Made by a program: the position numbers and the translations under genes
Notes under the pieces: generated by a model
The model's database searches: none
The model's input: only the letters and a program-made list of their open reading frames with translations
Told to the model about the DNA's origin: nothing
Shown: in pieces, positions 33,201-45,129 of the stretch
How positions within the stretch are numbered: the stretch's first letter is position 1
Layout: every line of letters begins with the position of its first letter
Origin: Antedon mediterranea
Lineage: Eukaryota; Echinodermata; Crinoidea; Comatulida; Antedonidae
DNA length: 60,000 nt
Assembly: GCF_964355755.1 (NCBI RefSeq)
Contig: NC_092675.1
Coordinates: forward strand, 18,616,912-18,676,911
Reading direction: 5' to 3'

Positions 33201-36200
33201 AGATTGCTTCACGACTTTGTTATTGATGTCATCAATGCCAGGGGCCTTATTATTCTTAAAGGAGTTAAAAATTTTTAGAATTTCTTCTTTAACTACTGGG
33301 AAAAAACAAATTAATTAATGGGGGATCGAGATATTAGAACCAGAATTAGTGATTTTATGAGCTAATTTAGGTCCGATACTAGTGAAGTGGTCATTAAAAA
33401 GATTTGCAGTTTTTGAGGGATCTTTAGTTAACTTACCCTCAAAGTTCATTTCAATATTATCGAAGTTATTAGTTTTTACGCAGTTTGAGGAGAGAATTGA
33501 TGACACGCCAAGTACAGTACCTTTGATGTTGTTTTTTAGTTCGCTAAATTTATTAGTATAATAATCTTTCTTTACAGTTTTCAAAATTAAATTAAATTTA
33601 TTACGATAACTTTCAATTTAGTTATATTAACATGATTAGGATGTCAGAGGCTTTTAGAATACAGTTTGTGCTTAATTAATTGATTTCAATAAACCATCAG
33701 TGATCAAAGGCTTAAGTTTGATTTTCTTTTTAGATTGATTAATAAGAGGGAAATGCTTGTTGTACAGAAAAGAGTATTTGCTTAAGAATAAATCACATGC
33801 TACGTTGGGGTCCCGGGCATTGATGACATCGTCCCAGGAACAATTTAATAGGTCAGTGCGAAATTTATTAATATTATTAACGTTAATTTGCCTAAACGTG
33901 CGTTTTATATTATTATTAATGTTAGTATTAGTTTTAGCTTTACTTGAGATGTTAAAAACTGGGAGATGTAATAATATTGTCTAAAAGCGTAGAGAGGAGA
34001 GTAATCCGTGTAGGTCTATGAATAAGACTGATATAGGAAAATTATTAAAAAGGCAATTAACAAAATCTTTTATATTATTATCATACTCAAATTTAAGTAC
34101 ATCAACATTAAAATCACCTAAAATATAGATACGCTTATTTTCTTTGGAAAGTCTTTTAATTAATAAATCAAGTTGCTCGTTAAAATATGGAATGTTAATT
34201 ATATGAGGCCTATATATAGTACCAACAATTATATTCTTATCATTGGTTTTTATTTCGGTAAAATGGGATTCACAGAAGTATGGACTGGATGACAAATCGG
34301 CTCTTGTTTTAAAAGAAAGACCGTCTCTGACATACATAAGAACGCCACCACACTTGTACGTACGTAGTTTAAAAGTAATAGAGTTAGGAATATTAATAAG
34401 AGGGTTTTCATGTTTCATCCATGTTTCAGATACAGAAATTACATCAAAATTAAAATTTATGGAATCTAAACAGGATGTGAGGTTATCAACATTTTTTTTT
34501 ATGCTTCTAGCATTAAAATGAATACAAGAAAATGTTCTCTCAAAATAATATAAAGGTGTAGATGTTAAATATTTGTATACATACTTTGCATGACACTGTA
34601 GTTTTGCCTACAGCTTGTCCAAAAGCAACCAGACTATTAAATGTTTCATCACTAGTTTCATCAATTCTTACTACCTGAAGGGAAAAAAGGCCAGACGTCC
34701 TTGAATCGTGAATAAACAATATTATATGTCATCTACAATAATCATGAAATGTTAGCTTCAACATGTACTCAATATTTACCTTATTTTTTTTAATTTCATG
34801 CGCATCCAACAGCGAGTAACTCGCCAATTACAGAATGGATAATATATATATATTTAAAAAAAGATATTATATATTTCAAAATGTATCATGCTTATAAACC
34901 AAGTCTCATTTGAGGTTTAGGGAGTGGAGTTAAAAGAGCCGTGTGTTACTTCTCTGCACTAGGACAGGATTGAACCCTGGACCTTGGGATTGGAAGGCAA
35001 GCCTGTTAACCACCAAGCTACAGTGTTATGCTTACCATGTTTTTTCTCTTGCTTATTTCGGTTTGTTATTTTATATAGTTTTTATTATTTTATAACTCAA
35101 ACCTATTAATAAGTTGTTAGTACATTATTTATCAAATAGTGTGTTAAAGGCCAGGTGCGGGCAAAAAATTTATATTGATCATACATTCCAATAATTATCG
35201 ATCTATAGTTTCCCCTATGTTTCATAATTTTTGGGATTTTATTTGTGTTACACAAGCTTGTTGAAAATAAGCACTTTCATATCAGTTGGGGGGATAGTTC
35301 AAATTACACAGTAAAATCTCTATTCTTTTGTACACAAATTTTGTAAATAGAGAGGCATTTTAAAAAGCTATGAAAAATAAATGGTGTGGTAAAAAATATT
35401 ATCAGATGGCTAAATATACAGTAGGTAATATAACTAGAATATTACATTTCTGATATTTTTATTCAACTTCAGATTTTTATTTTCATGCTATAGCAAAAAT
35501 TCTCCACCGTATATCCACCATCTTTTTTCACCGTCTAAGGAGTCACCAGACATGTTATTACATTAGGTTAACTACCTAACTACTGAAAAAAAGTCTTTCT
35601 GGTTTTTATGGAAGAATTTTGCCAAATTTTGTATTTGACCATATTAAGGGAAATTCATGTTTTTTCGTCTCGATTTCTGTTACAAATATTTGATTTATGT
35701 ACAATTAACCAAATATTATATTTAAAATTCATGCCTGTACCTGAGCTTTAAAACAATTGAGCTGCACTCACTCACTAAACACACACAACAGGTAACAATA
35801 TTAGATAAAAACCATATTTACAATCACATGTGTCCATATTTTGGTAGTACTGTACTTAAATTGTGTTTACCTCTACTAACTTCATCACTGGCACAGGATT
35901 AAAGAAGTGTAGCCCTCCGAATTTGCTCTTACGTTGAGAAGTTTGTGCTATTTCCGAAATTGGTAAAGACGATGTGTTACTAGCAAAAATTGCATTTCTG
36001 AAAAACAAAATAATGAACACATATGAGAATCATAAGAGAAGTTGGTCAATTAGATAGATGATAAAAGACATTTTAAATGTTGATATAATTAGTTATAATA
36101 GATATAATATTTCCCAATTAAATGTACTGAAATGGATAAAATTTACACAAATACTGATGTTAAATAAAACTAGTTTCAGATTTAGAGTTGGGGAAGGAGG

Positions 36201-38742
36201 TGGTGTGATAGGGTGCGATTATTAGTCACTATGTAACGACTAATTCAGAGGACAATTACCTGTGAAATAAACAAGGGGAAATTAATTTTTTTAACACAAT
36301 TTACGGGACCCCACTATTCAGGGGAAACTTTGTTAGCAATAGGGTTTTTACTTAGGCCGTGTTTCCACAGCCAAAAATGAATCGATAAAAAATAACTGAT
36401 AATTAACCGATAAACTCCCAGTGGAAACAGGGTTTAACCGATTCCACTCAAGAAAAATTAACCGATAATTACCTCATTCAAATCAGATAATTAACGGATA
36501 TAAATGCGATTATTTTTAACCTTTTACCCGGAGGCCAAATTGTTGCGATGTGATTGTGCATCTGGTTGTTTGATAATGACTGATCATGCGCACTTTATTG
36601 GTTAAAAAATTAACAGATAATTTGGTTTTGGCTGCGGAAACACGGTCTTAGCACATTCAAATAAACCACAAGGATGTGTACAGTACTGTGGTGCCACTTT
36701 ATCAAGTTTTTCAAAGAGGTCTTGCTTGATTTTGATGTTTTCAACGATGGCTTCGATCACTAAGTCTGCTTCTTTCACTGCTGCCTCAGGATCTGTTTCT
36801 GTTGATATCTGACCCATTGTGGTCTTCATGAAACTTTCACCTCCCTGTATCATATAAATAAATCAGAGGTAATTGATGTGTTAATATTCAAAATAGTAAA
36901 TGACATAAAACCAACTCATTAACAATACAGTGTATGATGTTTTGCAGTAATTTTGTGTTTAAACAATGCTAAACTGTTTATTCCAAAAGCTTGCATGCAA
37001 TTTTGTATTACAGTATTAGTCCTGTTTAACAAGAATAATATTCTGTACTAGATGCATTCATTTTTACAATTGTTTTTATTTTGAAAGTATTGAAGGAGCA
37101 CTATATAAACAATCATCTCAAAATAACAGGATCATAAACAAGCTAGATACCATAACATTCCAAAAATCTGCAAAAAAAGAACTGCTAGTAATTACAGTAC
37201 TCTAATGATCTAAAAATACACTGAAGTCTGGAGTTTAAAAAAAATGCAGGTAGTAAGCCTACTTAGCGTAAATTAGTATTAACAACATAATGATTCTGCC
37301 TTTGTGATGTTCAGTACGCCTGGTTATTCTTCTGCTGCTGGTGTTGACTATTAATGAAGTTCATAGTAATTATTTCCCTTATCCTAAAAGAATTTTAGTT
37401 CTAGGCTTCAGGCCAAAAATGTAAAGAGTTACCACAATTATGGCAGATATAAAGATTTACTTTTTCTTTTATAGCACATGGGCTAACATGGTTGAGGTTT
37501 TGAGATAATGGTACTGTAGTCGGTTATAACATTGAATAAGATTGTTTTCTTCAGGTTGCTTCTTCAAGTGTTTTAGGCACTTTTGAAGACTAAAATTAAT
37601 TTAACTTACTTTTTTATTTACTGTAAGCGGGAGTTAAGTAGGCCTACTTTTAGGATTCATATGGTACTATTTGTGTACACCATAAAACCTCAAAAGAAGC
37701 CCATGAGCTTCTTATTTTTGTAGTATTATTTGGGTGGGCGTCTTTTCAAGATGGGCTTCTTTTCGTACTTACTTTACACACTGAAAAGGAAGCTTTTTTC
37801 TAATGAATGCTGTACATTTTATGAATTACTACTAAAAATATAATGTATTTAGACATCCCTGCCAATCTCAACTCAACGTTGGCATATTTGCCAAGGAAGC
37901 AGACAAGAGAAAAGAGGTGCAATAAAAATACTATCTAGAAAACACTAAATAAATGTCTATTTCTTTGACATTTAAATACAGTACATTCAAAAAGAAAAGA
38001 AGACCATTAGCATTACTATCTTGAAAAGAAACCCAGTGGGCTTGTCTTCAAATGGCCTGCCTTTGTTTTACAAAATAGAATGAAGATACACATGGATGGT
38101 ATTTGGAAACAAATCAACAAATAACTTACAGCAGGATCATCTGCATATTTCTTTTTTGCAACTCTTGCTAAACTTTTCTGAATTCCAGCAACAGATTTCC
38201 CCAAAATCTCATCAGACTGGTCAACAACTACAACATGATGGCCGGTCTGTGCAGCTACCTGGAAAGGACAGTATGTTATTTGTTAGAAACTTATCAATTT
38301 AAAATCATTACAATCCTCCATCTTTTAATAAAAATAGGCCTAGCTACTAAGCTGTAGGCCTAATAACACTGTAATAATAAACAAATAATGCAAAAATAAA
38401 GGCTTATTTATCTAGGCATAGTCTATTATTACGCGGCTAGGCCCTAGCCTAGGTCTACATACTACTAGTACTACCCTGCCCGGCTTTGTCCCGCAGCTGT
38501 GAAAAGTAGTAACGCTAGGCCCCTCTAGGCCTAGGCCTAGCTAGGCTAGGGCCAGGCCTAGGCTATACTAGAATAGGCCTAGCCCAGTCCTAACCTAGTT
38601 ACATCAAAAATATTTTTACCTGAGCAATTCCAGCACCCATTTGACCCCCGCCAATGATAGTTACATTTTTAATAGCCGCCATTCGAGCTACTGAGGTCGA
38701 TAGGCCTCTAGTACAATTTTTTGTAAGGTTTATAAATGACAT
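30119..38742 (-). CDS. HADH: Mitochondrial 3-hydroxyacyl-CoA dehydrogenase (HADH), 8 exons
   Basis: Exons in transcript order: 38742-38620, 38258-38130, 36844-36687, 35997-35871, 34674-34585, 31374-31302, 30879-30763 and 30240-30119. Together they give 312 aa and a TAA stop; the human protein has 314. It catalyses NAD+-dependent oxidation of L-3-hydroxyacyl-CoA to 3-ketoacyl-CoA in mitochondrial fatty-acid beta-oxidation. Residues 1-22 ([20 protein letters not shown], then MA) are a Ser/Arg-rich targeting peptide. The NAD-binding Rossmann loop [13 protein letters not shown] spans 29-41. By alignment with the human enzyme the catalytic residues are Ser146, His167 (in [15 protein letters not shown]), Glu179 and Asn217 (in [14 protein letters not shown]), all present. 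The C-terminal dimerisation domain has [14 protein letters not shown] and [11 protein letters not shown]. An open frame continues upstream of the chosen ATG, but this start gives a typical transit peptide and the family length. The gene converges with the synaptotagmin-like gene and looks fully functional. Confidence 0.97.
30364..30478. repeat. Inverted repeat in HADH intron 7
   Basis: Arms CCTATAAGGAAACC (30364-30377) and GGCTTCCTTATAGG (30465-30478), 13 of 14 paired, with GAAGC/GCTTC words between. Probably an old palindromic MITE. Confidence 0.55.
30763..30879 (-). CDS. HADH: HADH exon 7
   Basis: The acceptor ACATTTAG lies before 30879 and the donor G|GTAAGT follows 30763. Encodes [39 protein letters not shown] and the first base of the next Gly. 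Confidence 0.97.
31302..31374 (-). CDS. HADH: HADH exon 6
   Basis: The acceptor TTAATTGCAG lies before 31374 and the donor G|GTAAGT follows 31302. Encodes [24 protein letters not shown], including active-site Asn217. Confidence 0.97.
31806..32547. mobile_element. 742-bp TIR element in HADH intron 5
   Basis: The 27-bp TIRs match at 26 positions: ATATGTGACCCGATCTCGCA at 31806 onward and its reverse complement ending at 32547. No transposase is visible. The right end lies directly after the LINE's YVDD-coding segment, so it interrupts that LINE. ATAT is part of the TIR or the target duplication. Confidence 0.85.
32548..34545 (-). mobile_element. Broken non-LTR retrotransposon (LINE), endonuclease plus partial reverse transcriptase
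   Basis: In minus-strand order: an endonuclease/exonuclease/phosphatase domain ([13 protein letters not shown] from about 34527, [52 protein letters not shown]), a linker ([18 protein letters not shown]), then the reverse transcriptase: [56 protein letters not shown] and YLYVDD. Several frameshifts exist, including a 29-bp tandem duplication at 32637-32694. The domain order fits the CR1/L2/Jockey group; the clade is not resolved. Any ORF1 and the part after YVDD are missing. It is in the same orientation as HADH and is non-functional. Confidence 0.92.
32637..32694. repeat. 29-bp tandem duplication within the LINE RT
   Basis: GAGGGAACCCTGGGGGACAC, CGCAAGTAA occurs twice in direct succession. 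It covers the segment encoding the conserved GVPQGS motif. Since 29 is not a multiple of three, it breaks the frame. Confidence 0.95.
34585..34674 (-). CDS. HADH: HADH exon 5
   Basis: The acceptor CCCTTCAG lies before 34674 and the donor AAA|GTATGT follows 34585. Encodes [30 protein letters not shown], phase 0 at both ends. The LINE remnant begins within about 40 nt of this donor. Confidence 0.96.
34960..35032 (-). mobile_element. tRNA-derived SINE head in HADH intron 4
   Basis: The minus strand carries an A box TAGCTTGGTGG (35020-35010) and a B box GGTTCAATCC (34976-34967) at tRNA-like spacing, with an anticodon-arm-like GCTTGCCTTCCAATCCCAAG between them. The lack of a clean acceptor stem points to a SINE head or tRNA pseudogene. 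Confidence 0.65.
35871..35997 (-). CDS. HADH: HADH exon 4 (catalytic Ser, His, Glu)
   Basis: The acceptor TTGTTTTTCAG lies before 35997 and the donor GAG|GTAAAC follows 35871. Encodes [20 protein letters not shown] and [16 protein letters not shown], including Ser146, His167 and Glu179. Confidence 0.97.
36355..36647. mobile_element. 293-bp MITE (family C) in HADH intron 3
   Basis: TIRs GGCCGTGTTTCCACAGCCAA at the left and TTGGCTGCGGAAACACGGTC at the right (two mismatches), with TTA on both sides (36352-36354, 36648-36650). The interior carries repeated AACCGATAA words. The right end is 39 bp from the splice donor of HADH exon 3. Confidence 0.9.
36687..36844 (-). CDS. HADH: HADH exon 3
   Basis: The acceptor TATGATACAG lies before 36844 and the donor CCACA|GTACTG follows 36687, phase 2. 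The donor is fixed by the frame of exon 4. Encodes [52 protein letters not shown] and part of Gln137. Confidence 0.95.
37692..37763. repeat. 13-bp-arm inverted repeat in HADH intron 2
   Basis: AAAAGAAGCCCAT (37692-37704) and ATGGGCTTCTTTT (37751-37763) are exact reverse complements with a 46-nt loop. Confidence 0.85.
38130..38258 (-). CDS. HADH: HADH exon 2
   Basis: The acceptor TCCTTTCCAG lies before 38258 and the donor GCT|GTAAGT follows 38130. Encodes [43 protein letters not shown], including the acidic end of the second NAD-binding strand (VVVVDQ). Confidence 0.97.
38330..38590. repeat. Dense TAGGCCTA/CTAG cluster in HADH intron 1
   Basis: Within 260 bp there are many overlapping TAGGCCTA, GCCTAGG and CTAGGC words, for example TAGGCCTAGGCCTAGCTAGG near 38526. 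This is the densest concentration of an octamer that recurs throughout the window. Confidence 0.85.
38620..38742 (-). CDS. HADH: HADH exon 1 (start, transit peptide, NAD loop)
   Basis: ATG at 38742-38740; the donor CAG|GTAAAA follows 38620, phase 0. Encodes the transit peptide and the Rossmann [12 protein letters not shown] second in-frame Met at residue 21 would remove most of the targeting peptide. Confidence 0.93.
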
Positions 38743-41516
38743 TTTCAGAATGAAAAAAGACACATGCAACGCGATGAGCAACCAGTTTTTAAAAAGAGAG
38801 CGCCCTCTTTCTTTCCCTGATTCTATAACTTTTTTAGCGGGCATAATTATATTAATGAAGAATTTGGTTTTGGATAACAATAGTTATTTGATAGTAGTTG
38901 TTGAAGCGATTCGGACCAGCTCATTTTCATTTTAACTGCCATATCTTCCTACATTTATTGGTTTTATAATGTTATCGTGACTACTTCAAATATTCAATTA
39001 TCACCATTTAACATGGAAAGTAAGTTATCATGTGCCTTGCGTAAACTAATTTAACTAAGAGAGTCACTTAATTTTATATAAGTTTAAGTATGTTTCCTAC
39101 TATAGTATACGTAATATGCCTATTTGCAGTATCAGAATTAATGAAGGTTTTTATACAATTTAACATTTATCTGTCATCTTGGATCCAATTAGACATAAAT
39201 ACCACACCTTCATTTCCCTCTGCGTTCGACAGATTGTTGCTATTGCACGCATCCACACCTACACATACACACAATGAGTAGGCTATCAAAATGACCACAA
39301 TTTTACTTGGCGAATGTACGTCCAATTTTATTTCACTTATTCCAGCATGAACACAGTATGCCTACTGCGGTCTATAAACTCGCGTAGTATTTTGGGTATG
39401 GCCCTTGCGGTTCAATACCTCAAAGGAAAGGCAATGCACACTGACCCTAATGAAATGCGTGTAACATGCGAGGAACTGTAATTGTAATACATGTTTTTTA
39501 CCAATACTTTTTGATAGTCTAATGTAGCTGTAAAGATCAAAGAATTAGGTACAGACACAAAGTGACACATTGCTGTCAAATGTTGATAGCCTTAAGTATA
39601 ATCATCTATGATGTCATTAGCTGAAACTATATATTTTCCAAGTGTTTGTTGTTCTTCGGTAATTTGATTTAACCTAGTATTTTATTAGATTATACAGCCA
39701 ATGTCAATTCGACTTCGGATTGGATAACGAGTTGAAATTAGCCGTGAAGATCGAAACTCTCCGAAGAAAAGGCGATAATGGAAAAATCCAATAATACAAA
39801 ATGTACGAATCTTTAACGAGTGCAACTGAAACAATGTATGGTTATTAAGCCCTTCTTTTACGTAAACTTTCATATGTTGAAATAAAATCCAGTAACTCCT
39901 AGCAATATCACGAGTCAAAAGCCGTACTACCACCCACAAAGCAGATTATACTGAGTTGTATACAAAATATGTGACTTAATCGTAAAAGGCCTACATAGTC
40001 GTACACTTCGCCTCGCGTTGCATCCGTAGTGCGCACGACAAGTATGAAACATCTGGCAATAAAGTTTGTCTACAAAAATGTTACACTCAAATTAAATTTT
40101 CACATTGTTTTCTTTAAGCAATTATGATCTGGGTTTTTCAAATTATTGCTTATATAAGGAGACTGAACCTGTTCCTGAACAATTTGTTTGTTTTAATTTT
40201 GTTGTAGGCCTATATAGTATAGGCCTAATTGACGTCTTTAGCCTGGCAGTTTCAAACGTCAGGTTCGATGTCAAAAGTATCAGTGTCTTAATTCACAGTA
40301 GGTTAGTTAAATATATGAAAATAAAATATTCTACCAGCTTTATTTAATTATATGGATATTGTTTTTCGGTGATTTGATATTTGGTTATGTATTTATACCT
40401 TTGTTTACTTAGTTGAATGACACGACCATGGAAATAAAATCGTTTAAAATAAAGTTAATTCTAATGTTGATAGCACCTAAACAAAAAAAGTCTTCTCAAA
40501 ACCATACAGCAACATCCTATAAGCTCTACCAATAAAAAAAAACAAATAAAAATTTAGGCCTATGTTCATTTTGCCAAATATTATATCAAAAATGTATATA
40601 GCTTTACCTAACGCCTACCAATTTCAAGTCGACTAGCAAAACTTTTGTCATGTATTAAAAAAAAGTCTTTCATTCTAAAGCCATCAATCAAAAGTGGACA
40701 TAGTACAAAAATAGCACAAAACAGTCCTGATGGGTAACTTGTGAGTTCTCCTTGTATACAATGGTACACCATTTGTGTAAATTCGGGAGTTTGTAAAGCG
40801 ATTTGAAAGGGGTATTAGCACAAGAACAATGTTTGTAAGAATACATAGTTTAATTGATGTGCAGTTGATGAATTATTAAATCGGTTTGAGTTCGTTAGGG
40901 TGAAACATTGGACCAGTTCTTACAATGTATACTCATGTTAGAGTACTGTTATTACATTAAATGTTAATGACTTCTTATATTTGATTGAAGCGAAGTTAAA
41001 ATTCCATTTTTCTTTTAGAATTATTACATTTAAAAGTAATTATAAGTCGTATAATATAAATACGTTCCCAATAACTATAACAGAATGAACGTTGCTCTTT
41101 TCAAATAATAATTATTTGAACATGAAATGTGATAAGTCTATATATGGCACTACATGTTATTGCACGTATCATTGATTAAATCTCAAATTGCAAGTGAAAT
41201 ATCTTTGCTATTCTTAATTTAAACTGACCCGAAGGTACTTTCAAACTTGTTCTTTAATAAACCAAATAACAACATAAGGCTAACTAATGATAATAGTATA
41301 TGAATAATAACACCATTTATACGAAATCCTGAATCATAATACTAATTATCAGTACATGATTATACCATCTTCAATATTTTTTTATGATACACCAAATGGA
41401 ATAAATAACTATAAACCTTAAATAACTACTAATAATAATAACTAATAATGGTCAGTATGTATAATAGGTACAATTATAATTGATACAGTATACTTATATT
41501 CATAATTCTTTATATA
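38743..41516. other. Upstream flank of HADH; no further gene recognised
   Basis: The HADH promoter must lie at the start of this stretch. No TATA box stands out; AGAGAGCGCCCTCT at about 38795-38808 is a near-palindrome. The rest is AT-rich without coding signal. Confidence 0.4.
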
Positions 41517-41652
41517 CAGTAAAATTGCATTTGGGACAACCGTATGGGGACAACGATTCTTGTATGGATGTATACGGGGCAGCTGTATGAACCCCCAATC
41601 AGAAGACATTTCAGTGAGTCCCGAAGGTGTCCCATATAGTTGGATTCTACTA
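41517..41652. mobile_element. 136-bp TA-flanked MITE
   Basis: The left end is CAGTAAAATTGCATTTGGGACA; the right end in reverse complement is TAGTAGAATCCAACTATATG followed by GGACA. TA lies on both sides (41515-41516, 41653-41654). The terminal CAGTA(G/A)AAT and TA duplication suggest the Tc1/mariner-pogo superfamily. Confidence 0.65.
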
Positions 41653-41654
41653 TA

Positions 41655-44600
41655 TAGGCCTAGATTAAACACATTAGAACGACCTAAAAAATGTTCTTTT
41701 GGCTCGCGTGTATAATATTCGTGTGACACACGCGAGGTCTTTTACTCACGAGTGTCTAGCTAAAAGTACCATAGTTGTTATATGAGTATATCCCACTAGA
41801 TACAAGAAATTCTACATAAACATTTTATCGATTCAAAATGTTCACAAACCATTCACATTATACTAATAATAATTCTAAAACATGGATATGTTATTCTTCT
41901 TGTAAAACAAATTCACAGCAGAGCATTTTTAAATTCACTAGTTGTATACAACACAGTTTTGTGATTTTTTTACTAATAGTCTTAAATTGAAGCGGTGCCG
42001 GTAATGTAATAGAGTACAATAGGGCGAAGGTCCTCATCTTCACGTCATTGTTTTACATTTATGCCACTATTATTCACTTCCATTCATTCACTCGAGACTA
42101 ATACAACAATGTTTTCGCCGTCTACACTAATAGTTCTTTATTGAGATTATATATCGTATCCTGGAGTAACATTGACTATGTTTTCCGAATAATTATAGAA
42201 AAAAAGTTGTTAAACCATAGACACGGTTCTTTAACGTGCACTTAAGCCAAATTGAGTTTAAACTCTGAAGAGGCCATACGAATTAAACATTGCGATGCCT
42301 ATGTCGAATTCCTGTCGATGATTTCATTGCACGATGAGCATACATATTGATGCGCTTGCATATTATTTAAAAGGAGGTCAAAATTGTTCAATGATATAGA
42401 AAGCCTTCAAGTAGAAAGAGATGGAGATTTTAATGTGGAACTAATGGATCGTCAAAATTGGACAAATACAGATGATACAACGATAACTTAAACCTCTGTA
42501 TTAGTTGAAGGAGATTTTGACCCGGAATGGCCAAATAAATGAGATAAAATCCTAATGTTAAGAAAAAAACATCGCATTTTATACCCTCCCTAAAGTAGAC
42601 GTATCGACTAAATGTCATGAAGCTCTTTGCAATCTTACGTCGCAACAATCCAAAACCAGAATTAGTAATTAGTAGATATAAAGTATTTGGATTATTTATA
42701 TAATTTATCCGATTTAAACTTCAATTGGAGTCAATTCAATCAACCAAGTTGATGTCGGTCAGTGTGTCGAAATCAATAATGTCTCAATCACTAAAGAATC
42801 AATCAAACAACCAGTAAATCAAACTGATCTATTTTCAACAACTAGCTTGCCAATTTATCAGTGAAAATGAATTATTACATTAAAACATCGCTGTGCACCA
42901 GAGCTGCAGACCACCAGCATACATAATGAGAATGGTGTCAATAATAGAAAATCGATTGGAAAGTTAAATAACTTATTTGACGTTTTGAGTGAAGTATGGT
43001 TTGATTTGATTTATTATAATACATTAATATTGTATCTACGGCATGTATTATTATTATTAAAAAACATAATAATTACTTCGAATGATAACACATTTCAAGA
43101 GGCTGTTTTTTTATTTGAAATTAATAACATTGCTAAAATTAAAATAATCATTCATAGGCGCTGCACTACATAGGACCTCCACATGTGATCAGTATCATGG
43201 CAATGCAAATACAGTGTCACATTATATCACATGTGCTATTCGTGTCGTGTCATTTTAGCTTTATGGTGATCCATCATATACAGCAGACTACAGATTATTT
43301 AATAGACTTTTTTTGTATTTTTTCTGTTCTAAAGTCAATTTAACAAGAATTATTTCTTACAAAAATTCCGCTCATCTCACGATACCGTCTACATGTAATC
43401 TATCGTCGTACTCCCTCCCCCATTGTGTTTCGTAAAGTCTCTAATATTTATCAGCAAAACGTTTTTGTAGACTCTCTTTCCCAGACGTGTTTTGGGGGTG
43501 TGCGCATGCCCAGTTTCCAAATACCCGTTTTTTAAGCCGTAGTAAACTATAAGCTACCGTATGGTAACTGTTTCCTAATGCCTCCGTTCTCTTGAATATA
43601 ACTGCCTAAATGAGCGGCGCGAAAATACAAGAAATGGAATGAGCTGTCTTTTTAAACGTATAATTGTTACTTTGTTTGTTCCATGGACTGTTTTTATCTG
43701 AAATAAAAGTATTTCATTACCACATTCCGTTCTAATATTAAAATATCAAAGCGTTTTAATCTGTTTCAACCTTCCTTGCAGTAAAAGTATGAGAGTTTGC
43801 CATAGTACATAGTAATTACTACCGGTATACTGTATACATACTAAATCTAATTAACTTGCAAGGTGTGCACGTAGCGATGCGAAAACACCTGGTGAAGAGG
43901 ATTTGACAACATTGAATATTCATATCTATAGAGAATCAGTCTTTCTCAGAGGCTTGGGAAGGTTCTATAAAATTCATTGAAAACGTACATTTATGCGTGT
44001 AAGTTAATTGAGTTACGCAATATTTGCGCCTTACAAAAGCTAGTTATAAGTTAGCTATATGGTCGTTAGTACGGTATCTTTTCTAAAATAGTACACAAAT
44101 GACGAAAACTGGTCTATAAATGACTTATAACCGGATTTATAAACTGGGATTGTATTTACACATTTTCAGGTATCTACGTACGACGTACGATAAAGTAGTC
44201 AAAAGAATAGGCAATTGAATGTGATTTGGTTTGAGTAATTTTGCAGATATTAAATTTAGACCAGGAACCGAGTTTGAGCAGGACAATTAGGGCGCGGATG
44301 ATTCAATAAGCATACATTGACATCAGCCCCAAGGAAAAACTACGCACCCCTCCACCCCTCCTTAAATTTTCCATGGGAAAATATTTGAACCAGTAAAATT
44401 AATTCGAGAAAAGTAGGCCCTAATTCTTGAAAACATGATGTTTCAGGAGATTTTCATATAAAATACATGTAAATACAAAAAAATGTTTCGTTTACATTTT
44501 TTCATTTAAAATGTGTTTACAAACACTATAATACTATGCGTATTCAGTATGTTGGGAGGTGATGCTTTCAATAGTTTCCAATAATGAGCGACACATGACT

Positions 44601-44997
44601 CAAAATGTTCAATTTAGCTGGAAGGATTTGCAGATCAGTGTCGATCAAAGTGTTACTGTAAAACAAATGTGAAAAATATGGTAACATTGTAAAGTACGAT
44701 ACATTTATTTTAGATTGATATTTTGTAAAACCTTAGGGCCTAACCTTCTTTAAAAAAATGACAGGAAATTGAGAGCGCTTAGCTGCAAAGTGTAGTCCAT
44801 GTGCTTCATATTGTGATTTGTAAGACAAGCCAAATTATTTACTCAGCGGTCACTTTTACTAGTGAAAGTGCCTCCCTCATGACCAGACCAAAACGTATGG
44901 TGACCACCAATAAACCTCACTAATTTCAGCGGGAGTTAAACAACATATATTATTAACCAAGATACCAATACATGTGTTTATAAACGATATAAAACCT
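41655..44997. other. Intergenic, no gene recognised
   Basis: AT-rich. An inverted CACATGTGAT/ATCACATGTG pair at 43182-43233 resembles part of repeat family E. No coding evidence. Confidence 0.4.
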
Positions 44998-45129
44998 TGT
45001 CTACTACACTATCAAACTTTATGTGTAAAAAAAAATCTGATGTGCCCATATATGGTAGTGCTGCTTAAATATGGTAGTGATATAACATCATGTCTATATT
45101 AGGGTACATACAGTTTGATAGTGTAGACA
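44998..45129. mobile_element. MITE family A, copy 5
   Basis: Starts TGTCTACTACACTATCAAAC, then GATGTGCCCATATATGGTAG, and ends CAGTTTGATAGTGTAGACA. The flanks CCT/AGG extend the palindrome. Confidence 0.75.

Noticed and set aside
33064-34521. Plus-strand open frames of 75-92 aa
   Set aside because: Antisense shadows of the LINE endonuclease/RT on the minus strand.
38743-38880. Longer HADH start giving 46 more residues
   Set aside because: It would bury the mitochondrial targeting peptide and exceed the family length; the ATG at 38742 fits orthologues.
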